From assembly GCF_003952165.1 (NCBI RefSeq), contig NZ_RXFT01000005.1, positions 310,001-374,000 on the forward strand: DNA of 64,000 bases. Direction: 5' to 3'. Under the pieces are notes generated by a model that ran no database searches, was not told where the DNA came from, and saw only the letters and a list, made by a program, of their open reading frames with translations. Source of the DNA: Variovorax guangxiensis. GTDB lineage: Bacteria > Pseudomonadota > Gammaproteobacteria > Burkholderiales > Burkholderiaceae_C. This document shows positions 42,497 through 50,728 of the stretch, one piece after another; the first letter of the stretch is position 1; each line of letters starts with the position of its first letter. Both the position numbers and the translations under genes were made by a program.

Positions 42497-43297
42497 ATGA
42501 ACACACTCGCCACCACAGTGCCATCGTCGACCTCGGCGCTGGTTCATCCCTCGATCCACCCCGACGAGCGCGCCGCGCGCGAGGAGCTCGCGGCCTGCTA
42601 TCGCGTGTTCGCGATGCTGGGCTGGACGGAGATGATCTACAACCACATCACGGTGCGGCTGCCCGACAGCGTGACTGGCGGCGAGAAGCAGTTCCTCATC
42701 AACCCCTTCGGCCTCCACTACAGCGAGGTCACGGCCAGCAACCTGGTGAAGATCGACCTGCAGGGCAAGGTGCTCGACGGTTCGTCGTACCCGGTGAACC
42801 CGGCCGGCTTCACGGTGCATGCCGCGATCCACGACGGGCTGGAGGGCGCGCACTGCGTGATGCACACGCACACCACGGCCGGCGTGGCCGTGGCCTGCCT
42901 GCAGGGCGGCCTGCAGCAGACCAATTTCTATACGGCGCAGTTGCACGACAGAGTGGCGTACCACGACTTCGAGGGCATCACCATCCATGCCGACGAGGGC
43001 CCGCGCCTGCTCAAGAGCATCGGCGAGCGCAACGCGGTGATCCTGCGCAACCACGGCCTGCTGGCCTGGGGGCAGACGCTGCCGCAGACCTTCGCGATTT
43101 TGTGGACGCTGCAGCGCGCCTGCGAGATCCAGATGGCGACCTTCTCCATGGGCCAGGCCATTCCGGTGAGCGAGGAGATCGCCCGGCGCTGCACGCGCGA
43201 CGCGCTGCAGTTCAGCCCCGAGCATGGCGCGGGGCAGGACGTGTTCAACGCGCTGGTGCGGCAGGTGGACCGCATCGATCCCTCCTACCGCAACTGA
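42497..43297 (+). CDS. Class II aldolase/adducin family protein
   Basis: Zinc-dependent aldolase-fold protein of 266 residues. The zinc histidines are expected in HCVMHTHTTAGVA near 120 and HADEGPRLL-like TIHADEGPRL and ILRNHGLLAWGQTLPQ near 180; MIYNHITVRLPD near 50 is the N-terminal block. A 25-residue tail before the domain is poorly conserved. Good ribosome site AGAAGGAA precedes ATG 42497. With the dehydratase and the reductase it suggests breakdown of a sugar acid or hydroxy acid, giving a smaller aldehyde and a keto acid. Confidence 0.87.
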   Translation: MNTLATTVPSSTSALVHPSIHPDERAAREELAACYRVFAMLGWTEMIYNHITVRLPDSVTGGEKQFLINPFGLHYSEVTASNLVKIDLQGKVLDGSSYPVNPAGFTVHAAIHDGLEGAHCVMHTHTTAGVAVACLQGGLQQTNFYTAQLHDRVAYHDFEGITIHADEGPRLLKSIGERNAVILRNHGLLAWGQTLPQTFAILWTLQRACEIQMATFSMGQAIPVSEEIARRCTRDALQFSPEHGAGQDVFNALVRQVDRIDPSYRN

Positions 43298-43315
43298 ACC
43301 GGAACGGCTTAGCTC

Positions 43316-44305
43316 ATGAAGATCTGCATCTACGGCGCCGGCGCGATCGGCGGATGGATCGGCGTCGGCCTCGCGCAGGCGGGCGAACGGCTGAACGTGG
43401 TGGCGCGCGGCGCCACCCTGGAAGCACTGCAGCGCGACGGCCTGTCGCTGATGCGCGGCAGCGCGGGTGGAGAGGTGCGCACGCGCGTGCCGGTCAACGC
43501 GGTGGCCGACCCCGAGGCGCTCGGCGTGCAGGACCTGGTGGTCATCGCCGTGAAGGCGCCCGCGCTGGCCGGCGTGGCCGAGCGCATCGGGCCGCTGATC
43601 GGCGCCGACACCGTCGTGCTGGTGGCGATGAACGGCGTGCCGTGGTGGTTCCTGGAAGGCGGCTTCGGCGGCGAGATCACCGGCCACCGGCTCGCCGCCG
43701 TGGACCCCGACGGGGCCATCGCGCGCGCGATCCCGTCGCGCAACGTGATCGGCTGCGTGGTGCATGCGAGCTGCTCGCTCGACGGGCCGGGCGTGGTGCG
43801 GCACCACTTCGGCAACGGGCTGATCATCGGCGAGCCTTCGGGCGAGGCCACGCCGCGCGTGCAGAAACTGCTGGCGCTGCTGAAGAGCACCGGCATCGAG
43901 ACCACGCTGTCGCCGCAGATCCAGAAGGACGTGTGGTTCAAGCTGTGGGGCAACATGACGGTGAACCCGATCAGCGCGCTCACCGGCTGCACCACCGACC
44001 TGATCATGGGCGACGACTACGTGCGCGGCTTCATCTCGGCGGTGATGCTGGAAGCCAAGGAAATCGGCCGGCGCATCGGGATCGAGATCACGCAGAGCCC
44101 CGAAGACCGGCACGAGATCACGAAGAAGCTGGGCGCGTTCAAGACTTCCATGCTGCAGGACGTGGAGGCCGGGCGCTCGGTGGAACTGGACGCGCTGGTC
44201 ACGGTGGTGCGCGAACTGGGCGAGTTGACGGCGGTGGCCACGCCCTTCACCGATGCGCTGCTGGGCCTGGCGCGGCTGCGCACGCGCAAGCTCGGGCTGT
44301 ACTGA
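43316..44305 (+). CDS. Ketopantoate reductase family protein (ApbA/PanE)
   Basis: NADPH-dependent reductase of 329 residues. Rossmann motif CIYGAGAIGGWIGVGLAQAGE at the start, conserved VAMNGVPWW near 105 and the catalytic-Lys region KDVWFKLWGNMTVNPISALTG near 205-225. Biosynthetic PanE is usually about 300 residues; this is longer and lies in a catabolic-looking group, so it may reduce or oxidise another 2-keto/2-hydroxy acid. It starts 18 bp after the aldolase stop and is followed by a strong hairpin. Confidence 0.87.
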   Translation: MKICIYGAGAIGGWIGVGLAQAGERLNVVARGATLEALQRDGLSLMRGSAGGEVRTRVPVNAVADPEALGVQDLVVIAVKAPALAGVAERIGPLIGADTVVLVAMNGVPWWFLEGGFGGEITGHRLAAVDPDGAIARAIPSRNVIGCVVHASCSLDGPGVVRHHFGNGLIIGEPSGEATPRVQKLLALLKSTGIETTLSPQIQKDVWFKLWGNMTVNPISALTGCTTDLIMGDDYVRGFISAVMLEAKEIGRRIGIEITQSPEDRHEITKKLGAFKTSMLQDVEAGRSVELDALVTVVRELGELTAVATPFTDALLGLARLRTRKLGLY

Positions 44306-44362
44306 GTACTGAGCCGGTCCGTCGGCCAGAGTCAGGCCGCGCACAGGTTCGGCCCGCAGACT

Positions 44363-44421
44363 GAAGAAGAGACGGGGGTGGGGTTGCGGGGGCCGCAAAC
44401 CCTGTACCCCCGCTTTTCTTC
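44363..44421 (+). terminator. Long hairpin after the PanE-like gene
   Basis: GAAGAA..CGGGGGT..GGGTTGCGG pairs with CCGCAAACCC..ACCCCCG..TTCTTC through a 59-nt imperfect stem-loop, ending in CTTTTCTTCTT. It lies 58 nt after the stop codon and would end the transcript of the dehydratase/aldolase group. Confidence 0.65.
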
Positions 44422-44487
44422 TTGGGCTATCCTCTCGCCACTCAAAATGCACGTAGCGATTTATTACACACCACCAAGGCTGCCTGC

Positions 44488-44715
44488 ATGTCCGAGAACA
44501 AGGGGAGACGGATGCGTTTGATCTTCATCGAGCTGCTGGTGGCGCTGGTGCTGCTGCCCATCAGCGGCCTGTTCTGGTGGTGGGCCTTCGGCATGGGCGG
44601 CCTCGCGGTGGCTGGCTTCGTGGTGGTTGCGGGCGGTGCTCTCTATCTGGTGGTGCGGGGCGTGCGCTCCGCCAAGAAGCAGCTCGGCCATCCGGGCGAC
44701 GACCGCGAAGAATGA
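44488..44715 (+). CDS. Small membrane protein, unknown function
   Basis: A 75-residue protein with two hydrophobic spans (IELLVALVLLPISGLFWWWAFG and GLAVAGFVVVAGGALYLVV, each read in parts) and a charged tail KKQLGHPGDDREE. The basic start SENKGRRMRL fits an inside N-terminus. The ATG at 44488 was preferred to an upstream in-frame start at 44422, whose extra residues lie in promoter-like DNA. No family recognised. It is a single gene before the long non-coding region. Confidence 0.6.
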   Translation: MSENKGRRMRLIFIELLVALVLLPISGLFWWWAFGMGGLAVAGFVVVAGGALYLVVRGVRSAKKQLGHPGDDREE

Positions 44716-45659
44716 GCGCGGGCCTGCAACGGGCCTGCCCGCCGCACCGGCGGCACAGAAACATTCGCATTCAATTCGCCGACGCTCGGCACAATATTTC
44801 TCCCTGATTCGCACCTTTGTGCGGCCCTGCCCGGCCGGGCATGAACTCTTTTTTCTGATTTATTCCGATCTTTGCGGCAATCCGGGCCGGTTTCAATGAT
44901 CGAAATATGAGACATTCTCCGTCACCCGGAATTCCTGAAATTGCAGGGCAATACGAAAGTCTTGCCTGTCCCTGAGCAAATCGGAACCTGCACGGAATAC
45001 GCGCCCAATTAGCCTGAAATCATTCCGGGCCCGATGGAACGGCATTGCACGCACTTGGTGCCTGCAGCCCCGGCGCAGGGCGCCCGATTTCAGGATTAAT
45101 CAGAAAAACGTACTTCCGCGCCTGCCTCCGAGTTATGTACGGCCGCGACGCCGTTTCGAAGTAGTTTGTTGCCTCCGGCAGGCACATTGATGCTACCGCC
45201 CCACGGCTTGTCAGCCATCTCCTACCGGGACACATTTCTTTACAAAATTGAACGCAATATCAAAAACCCTATGGAACCTGACTTTGTGGAGCGAAAACCA
45301 CAATCTCCCGGCTGTCCAGGGTAATAAATAGGTCGCAAGTTTCGGCTTTCCAGAGTGCCTGAAAAACAGGCATTCCGCACCCCCTTTCCCCAGTGAAAAC
45401 AGGGCTGCGGGCAACTCGCCTGCGCATAACCCTGTGCATGGCGTGGTCGACGCACGAATAGACACGTCATTTGCGTCTACTCCACCAAAAAGTCGCCTTG
45501 CGAAGGCAGCGACAATTCGCGCTCTCGCTGGCTCGCCGATAAATCGCCGATGCCCGGATTAACTCTTCCTCAATAAAAAGAATTAACCGGCGCAATCGAC
45601 GCAAATCAGGCTCGGGCTTTGCATGGGCAATCGCAGTTATTGAAATAACCAAGTTCGCA
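44716..45659. other. AT-richer non-coding region upstream of the EPS locus
   Basis: About 944 bp without a convincing gene; short open frames here have no family features and unsuitable codon use. Base composition is visibly lower in GC than either side. Near the right end are an imperfect inverted repeat CCGGATTAACTCTT/AAGAATTAACCGG at 45554-45590 and a small dyad GTTATT-GA-AATAAC at 45636-45649, just before the wza start. The region probably holds the promoter and a long leader of the EPS operon. Confidence 0.6.
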
Positions 45660-46844
45660 ATGGAGTTCCATTTGTCACGCTACCTGTACCTGACGGGTTG
45701 GAGTGCCGCCCTCGCCGGGGCGTTGGCGCTTCAGGGCTGCGCGCCGGGCTTCGGCTCGGTGGTGGCCTACGAGCCCGACCAGAGTCCGGCGCCGGCCCTG
45801 TCGGCCGACGGCATGCCGGCCGAAGGGGGGCTGGTGCCGATCTCGCCTGGCCTCATCCGGGCGATGGCCGACGCGCGGCCGACGGCGGTGCCGCCGGACG
45901 TGAAGGCGCTGTTCGGCGAGGCGCCGGTCTACACGATCGGGCCCGGCGACGTGGTGGGCGTCGTCGTCTACGACCATCCGGAGCTGCTGCCCCACGCCGG
46001 TGCGGTGATCTCCCAGCAGGTGGATCCCACCGGCATCAGCGTGGCGCCCGGCTTCATCGTCGACGCCTCGGGGCAGATCAGCTTCCCGTACATCGGGCGC
46101 GTGAAGATGCAGGGCCTGACCGAGATCGAGGCCTCCGACCTCATCGCCAGGCAGATCGCCAGGTACATCAAGGACCCGCAGGTGACGGTGCGCATCCAGT
46201 CCTTCAGGAGCCGCCGCGCCTTCGTCGAAGGCGAGGTGAACTCGCCGGGGCTGCAGATCTTCACCGACGTGCCGATGACGCTGGCCGAGGCACTCAACCG
46301 CGCGGGCGGCATCACGGCCGCCGGCGACCGCTCGTTCATCACGCTCACGCGCGGCGACAAGACCACGCTCATCGACCTGCCGAAGCTGCAGGACATCGGC
46401 GTCGGCGCCAGCCGCATCCCCTTGCACAGCGGCGACGTGGTGCAGGTGCGCAACCGCGACGAGAGCAAGGTGTTCGTGACGGGCGAAGTGCTCAAGCCTT
46501 CCGCGCTGACCATGCACAACGGCAGGCTCAGCCTCAGCGAGGCGCTGGGCGAAGCCGGCGGCGCGAACCTGGGCACCGCCAACACGGGGCAGATCTACGT
46601 CGTGCGCAACACCGGCGGCGGCAGCAATGACGCCGGCAGTGCCAGGAGCACGCCGGCCATCTTCCATCTCAACGCGAAGAACCCAGCCGCGCTCGCGCTG
46701 GCCGACCGCTTTCCGCTGCAGCCGCGCGACGTGGTCTACATCGACTCCGTGCCGCTGGTCACCTGGAACCGCGTGGCCAGCCTGATCCTGCCGGCGACGC
46801 AGGCGCTCTACAACACCGACCAGGTCTACATGAACCACCGATGA
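45660..46844 (+). CDS. wza: Polysaccharide export outer-membrane protein (Wza-like)
   Basis: Outer-membrane export channel protein of 394 residues, first gene of the EPS operon. The leader AGALALQGC gives a lipobox with Cys near residue 27. The export domain has YTIGPGDVVGVVVYDHPEL near 91-110, then FIVDASGQISFPYIGRVKMQGLT (in parts) near 135-155; two SLBB repeats follow (VFVEGEVNSPG-like AFVEGEVNSPGLQIF and VFVTGEVLKPSALTM). A typical C-terminal end VVYIDSVPLVTWNRVASLILP. Its stop overlaps the phosphatase start by 4 bp. Confidence 0.92.
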   Translation: MEFHLSRYLYLTGWSAALAGALALQGCAPGFGSVVAYEPDQSPAPALSADGMPAEGGLVPISPGLIRAMADARPTAVPPDVKALFGEAPVYTIGPGDVVGVVVYDHPELLPHAGAVISQQVDPTGISVAPGFIVDASGQISFPYIGRVKMQGLTEIEASDLIARQIARYIKDPQVTVRIQSFRSRRAFVEGEVNSPGLQIFTDVPMTLAEALNRAGGITAAGDRSFITLTRGDKTTLIDLPKLQDIGVGASRIPLHSGDVVQVRNRDESKVFVTGEVLKPSALTMHNGRLSLSEALGEAGGANLGTANTGQIYVVRNTGGGSNDAGSARSTPAIFHLNAKNPAALALADRFPLQPRDVVYIDSVPLVTWNRVASLILPATQALYNTDQVYMNHR

Positions 46845-47296
46845 GATCCGTGCTGACCGTCTGCATCGGCAACATCTGCCGAAGCCCCATGGCCGAAGGC
46901 CTGCTCGCAGCAGGACTGCCGGGGCTGCGCGTGTTCTCCGCGGGCACCGGCGCGCTCGTCGGCCGGCCGGCGGACGCCACCGCGCGCAAGCTCATGCATG
47001 AGCGCGGCGTCGACATCTCGGGCCACGTCGCGCAGCAGGTGAGCCAGCTGCTGTGCCGGCAGGCCGACCTGATCCTGGTGATGGACCGCGACCAGCGCCG
47101 CTACCTCGAGTCGACCTACCCCTTCGTGCGCGGCAAGGTGTTCCGCATCGCCGAGTTCGAGGGGCACGACGTGCCCGACCCGTACGGGAAGGACGAGGCC
47201 GCGTTCGAGCACGCCCTGGCGCTGATCGATGCCGGCGCGCGCGCGTGGATCGACCGCATTCTGAAAATCACGAAACCCGAGCAGCAACCGACATGA
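46841..47296 (+). CDS. wzb: Low molecular weight protein-tyrosine phosphatase (Wzb-like)
   Basis: Cytoplasmic phosphatase of 151 residues. P-loop CIGNICRSP with nucleophile Cys8 and Arg14; the general-acid Asp is in HDVPDPYGKD near 108. It removes phosphate from the tyrosine-rich tail of the Wzc kinase and so controls chain assembly. It is coupled by 4-bp overlaps to wza before and wzc after it, the standard order. Confidence 0.93.
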   Translation: MRSVLTVCIGNICRSPMAEGLLAAGLPGLRVFSAGTGALVGRPADATARKLMHERGVDISGHVAQQVSQLLCRQADLILVMDRDQRRYLESTYPFVRGKVFRIAEFEGHDVPDPYGKDEAAFEHALALIDAGARAWIDRILKITKPEQQPT

Positions 47297-49554
47297 ACGC
47301 ACCCCAGCAAGCCGCGCTGCCGCTGCAAGCCATGGAAGAGGATGGCGATGGCATCAACCTGGCCGAGTACCTGGACATCCTGATCGACAACCGCTGGCTG
47401 GTCGCGGCCATCGCGCTCGTCGCCGTGCTGCTGGGCACGGCGTACGCCTTTCTCGGCAAGCCGGTCTACGAAGGCAACGTCGCCGTGCAGGTGGAAGACA
47501 CCGGCAACTCGGCCGGAAGCTTCCTGGGCGACGCAGCCTCCTCCCTGCTGAGCGTGAAGACGCCGGCCGCGGGCGAAATCGAAATCCTGCGCTCGCGCGC
47601 CATCCTCGGCAAGGCGGTGGAGAACACCAAGCTCTACATCAGCGCGCGGCCGCGCTACGCGCCCTTCGTGGGGAGCTGGCTCGCACGCCGCGCCACCGAG
47701 CTGTCCGACCCCGGCTTCATGGGCCTGTCCGGCTACGTGACGGGCACCGAGAAGATCCTCGTGCCCAGGTTCGACGTGCCCGCCGACTTCGAGGACAAGC
47801 CGTTCACGCTGACCCTGGGCACCGACGGCCAGTACGAGCTGAGCAACCCCGACATCGATACGCCGATGAAGGGCCGCATCGGCACGCTGCTCGAGGCCAA
47901 GGTGCCGGGCGTTCCCAACGGCAGCCTGAGCCTGATGGTCACCAGCATCGAGGCCAGGCCCGGCGCGCAGTTCGTGCTCGTGCGCTCGTCCAGCCAGCTC
48001 ACGCTGCTGGCGCTGCAGGACGCGCTCAAGGTGGTCGAGAAGGGCAAGCAGTCGGGCGTGCTCGACGTGAGCTGGAAGAACCCCGACCCCGAGAAGCTCA
48101 CGCAGCTGCTCAACGAGATCGGCCGGCTCTACGTGCGCCAGAACATGGAGCGCAAGGCCGCCGAGGCCGAGAAGACGCTGGGCTTCCTCGACGGTGCGCT
48201 GCCGCAGTTCAAGAAGCAGCTGGAGCAGTCGGAAGACATCTACAACCGCTACCGCAACCAGAACGGCACCGTCAGCCTCGACGACGAGGCGAAGAACGCG
48301 CTGACGCAGACGGTCGACCTGCAGTCCAAGCTGCTGGAGGCCGAGCAGAAGCGGCGCGAGCTCACGTCGCGCTTCACGAACGAGCACCCCAACGTGCAGA
48401 CGCTCGACGCGCAGGTCGCCGCATGGAAGAGCGCGCTCGCCACCGTCGACGCGCGCATCCGCAAGATGCCCGAGCTGCAGCAGAACACGGTGCGCATGCA
48501 GCGCGACATCAAGGTCAACACCGACCTCTACGTGTCGCTGCTCAACAGCTCGCTGCAGATGCGGCTGGCCAAGGAAGGCAAGGTCGGCAACGTGCGCCTG
48601 CTCGACGAGGCCATCGTTCCGGAAGAGCCGGTGTGGCCGAAGCGGCCGCTGGTGATCGCGCTGGCGGCGATCCTCGGGCTGGCCGCCGGCTTCGGCGCGG
48701 CGGTCGCGCGGAGTTCCTTCTTCGGCGGCATCCGCAATCCGGCCGAGATCGAGAGCCATACCGGCCTCAACGTCTACAGCAGCGTTCCGCTGAGCGCCGC
48801 GCAGCGCACCATCGACAGGAACATCGAGAACAAGGTGGCCGGCAGGCACGTGCTGGCGCACCTGCAGCCGGAAGACCCGGCGGTGGAAAGCCTGCGCAGC
48901 CTGCGCACCGCGCTGCAGTTCGCGATGCTGGAGGCGACCAACAACCGGCTGCTCATCTCGGGCGCGACACCCGGCGTTGGCAAGACCTTCGTCTCGGTCA
49001 ACTTCGCGGCGATCACCGCGGCCACCGGCAAGCGGGTGCTGCTGATCGACGCCGACCTGCGCAAGGGCCGGGTCAGCCAGTTCTTCTCGATCCCGCGCTC
49101 ATCCGGCCTGTCGGAGCTGATCGCCGGCACGCTGGACTTCAAGCAGGCCATCCGCCCTGGCGTGCTGCCCAACCTGGACATCATGACGACGGGGGTGCTG
49201 CCGCCGAATCCGGCGGAGCTGCTCACCAGCGAGTCCTTCGTTCAGGTGCTGGAACAGCTCTCGCCGCTGTACGACCTGGTCGTCATCGACACCGCCCCGG
49301 TGCTGGTGGCCGCCGACACCGCCTCGGTGGCGCCGCTGGCGAGCACCCTGCTGCTGGTGGCGCGCGCCGAGAAAACCCAGCTCGGCGAATTGAATGAAAC
49401 CGTCAGAAGGCTCGCCCATGCGGGCAGAACGGTAAATGGCGTAATTCTGAATGCTATTGATTTAAGTCGCCGCCACGCTGGAAGCGGGGGTTACAAATAT
49501 GGCGCTTACAAGCAGTTGCAATACACATACAATACCAACAGGGATTCCACTTAG
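47293..49554 (+). CDS. wzc: Polysaccharide co-polymerase/tyrosine autokinase (Wzc-like)
   Basis: Inner-membrane BY-kinase of 753 residues. Wzz-type N-terminal domain with first span WLVAAIALVAVLLGTAYAFLG near 35-55, a long periplasmic coiled-coil part, second span near 450, then the cytoplasmic kinase with Walker A GATPGVGKT, Walker A' VLLIDADLRKG and Walker B LVVIDTAP. The tail GGYKYGAYKQLQYTYN contains five tyrosines, the autophosphorylation cluster. It controls chain length and export with Wza. The stop is followed by 269 bp of AT-richer DNA with hairpins. Confidence 0.93.
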   Translation: MNAPQQAALPLQAMEEDGDGINLAEYLDILIDNRWLVAAIALVAVLLGTAYAFLGKPVYEGNVAVQVEDTGNSAGSFLGDAASSLLSVKTPAAGEIEILRSRAILGKAVENTKLYISARPRYAPFVGSWLARRATELSDPGFMGLSGYVTGTEKILVPRFDVPADFEDKPFTLTLGTDGQYELSNPDIDTPMKGRIGTLLEAKVPGVPNGSLSLMVTSIEARPGAQFVLVRSSSQLTLLALQDALKVVEKGKQSGVLDVSWKNPDPEKLTQLLNEIGRLYVRQNMERKAAEAEKTLGFLDGALPQFKKQLEQSEDIYNRYRNQNGTVSLDDEAKNALTQTVDLQSKLLEAEQKRRELTSRFTNEHPNVQTLDAQVAAWKSALATVDARIRKMPELQQNTVRMQRDIKVNTDLYVSLLNSSLQMRLAKEGKVGNVRLLDEAIVPEEPVWPKRPLVIALAAILGLAAGFGAAVARSSFFGGIRNPAEIESHTGLNVYSSVPLSAAQRTIDRNIENKVAGRHVLAHLQPEDPAVESLRSLRTALQFAMLEATNNRLLISGATPGVGKTFVSVNFAAITAATGKRVLLIDADLRKGRVSQFFSIPRSSGLSELIAGTLDFKQAIRPGVLPNLDIMTTGVLPPNPAELLTSESFVQVLEQLSPLYDLVVIDTAPVLVAADTASVAPLASTLLLVARAEKTQLGELNETVRRLAHAGRTVNGVILNAIDLSRRHAGSGGYKYGAYKQLQYTYNTNRDST

Positions 49555-49584
49555 ACCGCCTGAATTGGAGTTAAATTCAAAATC

Positions 49585-49611
49585 ATGCGGTGGGCCTCCA
49601 ACCTCCCGCAT
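49585..49611 (+). other. Small hairpin after wzc
   Basis: ATGCGG..GGG and CTCCCGCAT make an imperfect stem around CCTCCAAC, 31 nt after the wzc stop. There is no T-run behind it, so it may be an mRNA-processing or attenuating structure rather than a terminator. Confidence 0.3.
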
Positions 49612-49785
49612 CGATTAAATACTCAAATAGTATTCAGCATAAAAAGGCACTACAAATGATCTTTAATTCATTGGCACTGCCTTCATCGAGTCATTTGGCC
49701 GCGCAATAGTTTCTGCATCGCAGACGCTAAAGAGGCATTTGTGCGGGTAGTGTCGGCCAAAAACACAGGGCCATAACCGAGGATC

Positions 49786-49803
49786 TGCGGGCAATTGCCC
49801 GCA
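49786..49803. promoter_or_regulatory. Perfect 18-bp palindrome before the sugar transferase gene
   Basis: TGCGGGCAATTGCCCGCA reads the same on both strands over 18 bp. It ends 20 nt before the ATG at 49824, just before the ribosome site GAGGAAAGG. It can be a dimeric operator or an mRNA hairpin that affects translation of the phosphoglycosyl transferase. Confidence 0.6.
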
Positions 49804-49823
49804 TGAGGAAAGGTGCGTCAAAA

Positions 49824-50603
49824 ATGAAAGCATTTCGACGGGAAATCTTGTCGCGCTTCAAACCCGGATGGAAAAATCCCATGGGAAATCTCCATCCCGA
49901 AGAATCGCTCGTACCGCAGGGCTGGGACCTTGCCGACGCAGGTGCCGAAATGTCCCGCGGCGGATCGCAATCCGGAATCAACCATTCCCCATTGCTGAAG
50001 GTCGCGAAAAGATCGGTGGACATCGGCGCCGCTCTTTTTTTCTTCATCGCATTCGGCTGGCTTTTCGTATTGCTCGGACTGTGCGTCTTCGCGAGTTCGG
50101 GAGCACCAGTGCTCTATTACCAGCCGCGGTACGGAAAGAACGGACGCGTATTCCGCTTCTACAAATTCCGCTCGATGATCGCCAATTCGGCGCAGGTGCT
50201 GGAAGAGCACCTGAAGAACAATCCCGAGGCGCGCCGCCAATGGGACGAATACCAGAAACTGGACGACGATCCGCGCATCACCCGTTTCGGCAAATTCATC
50301 CGCAAGACCAGCCTCGACGAATTGCCGCAATTCTGGAACGTGCTGGTGGGCGACATGAGCCTGATCGGCCCTCGCCCCTGCATGCTGGAGCAAAAGGAGC
50401 TCTACGGCCACAGCTGGTCGCACTATTGCGCCGTGCGGCCCGGCATCACCGGCCTCTGGCAGGTCAGCGGGCGCAACCAGCTGACCTACAACGCGCGCGT
50501 CGCGCTCGACGTGAGGTATGTCGAAACCCTTTCCGTCGGGAAGGACGTGGACATCTTCTTCAGAACCATCTGGGTGGTTGCCGCCGGTCACGGGTCGCGG
50601 TGA
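49824..50603 (+). CDS. Undecaprenyl-phosphate sugar phosphotransferase (ExoY-like)
   Basis: Priming enzyme that moves a sugar-1-phosphate onto undecaprenyl phosphate. The protein has 259 residues: a soluble start, one membrane span (IGAALFFFIAFGWLFVLLGLCVF, read in parts) near 65-88, and the PF02397 domain with FYKFRSM, DPRITRFGKFIRKTSLDELPQ (in parts), GDMSLIGPRP and PGITGLWQVSGRN. It lacks the multi-span N-terminal domain of WbaP/WcaJ, so it is of the short ExoY type. An ATG at 49803 is possible but would start inside the palindrome and lacks a ribosome site. Confidence 0.9.
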   Translation: MKAFRREILSRFKPGWKNPMGNLHPEESLVPQGWDLADAGAEMSRGGSQSGINHSPLLKVAKRSVDIGAALFFFIAFGWLFVLLGLCVFASSGAPVLYYQPRYGKNGRVFRFYKFRSMIANSAQVLEEHLKNNPEARRQWDEYQKLDDDPRITRFGKFIRKTSLDELPQFWNVLVGDMSLIGPRPCMLEQKELYGHSWSHYCAVRPGITGLWQVSGRNQLTYNARVALDVRYVETLSVGKDVDIFFRTIWVVAAGHGSR

Positions 50604-50630
50604 ATTCCACCGCCGGTCCCGGGTGACCGG

Positions 50631-50651
50631 CTCCGGCCGCGCCGGCCGGAG
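50631..50651 (+). other. GC-rich hairpin between sugar transferase and polymerase genes
   Basis: CTCCGGCC and GGCCGGAG form a perfect 8-bp stem with a 5-nt loop, 28 nt after the transferase stop. Behind it is GTACGCCTTTC, only a weak T-run, so partial termination or transcript processing within the EPS operon is more likely than a full stop. Confidence 0.4.
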
Positions 50652-50728
50652 TACGCCTTTCATGAAGTCCACGCCACAGGGCCGGACAGAACTTCTTTCG
50701 CTTTGGAATTGATCGGATCGGAATCCAC

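Noticed and set aside
45020-45465. Two short minus-strand frames in the region before wza
   Set aside because: No family features, no ribosome sites, unusual composition; treated as non-coding.
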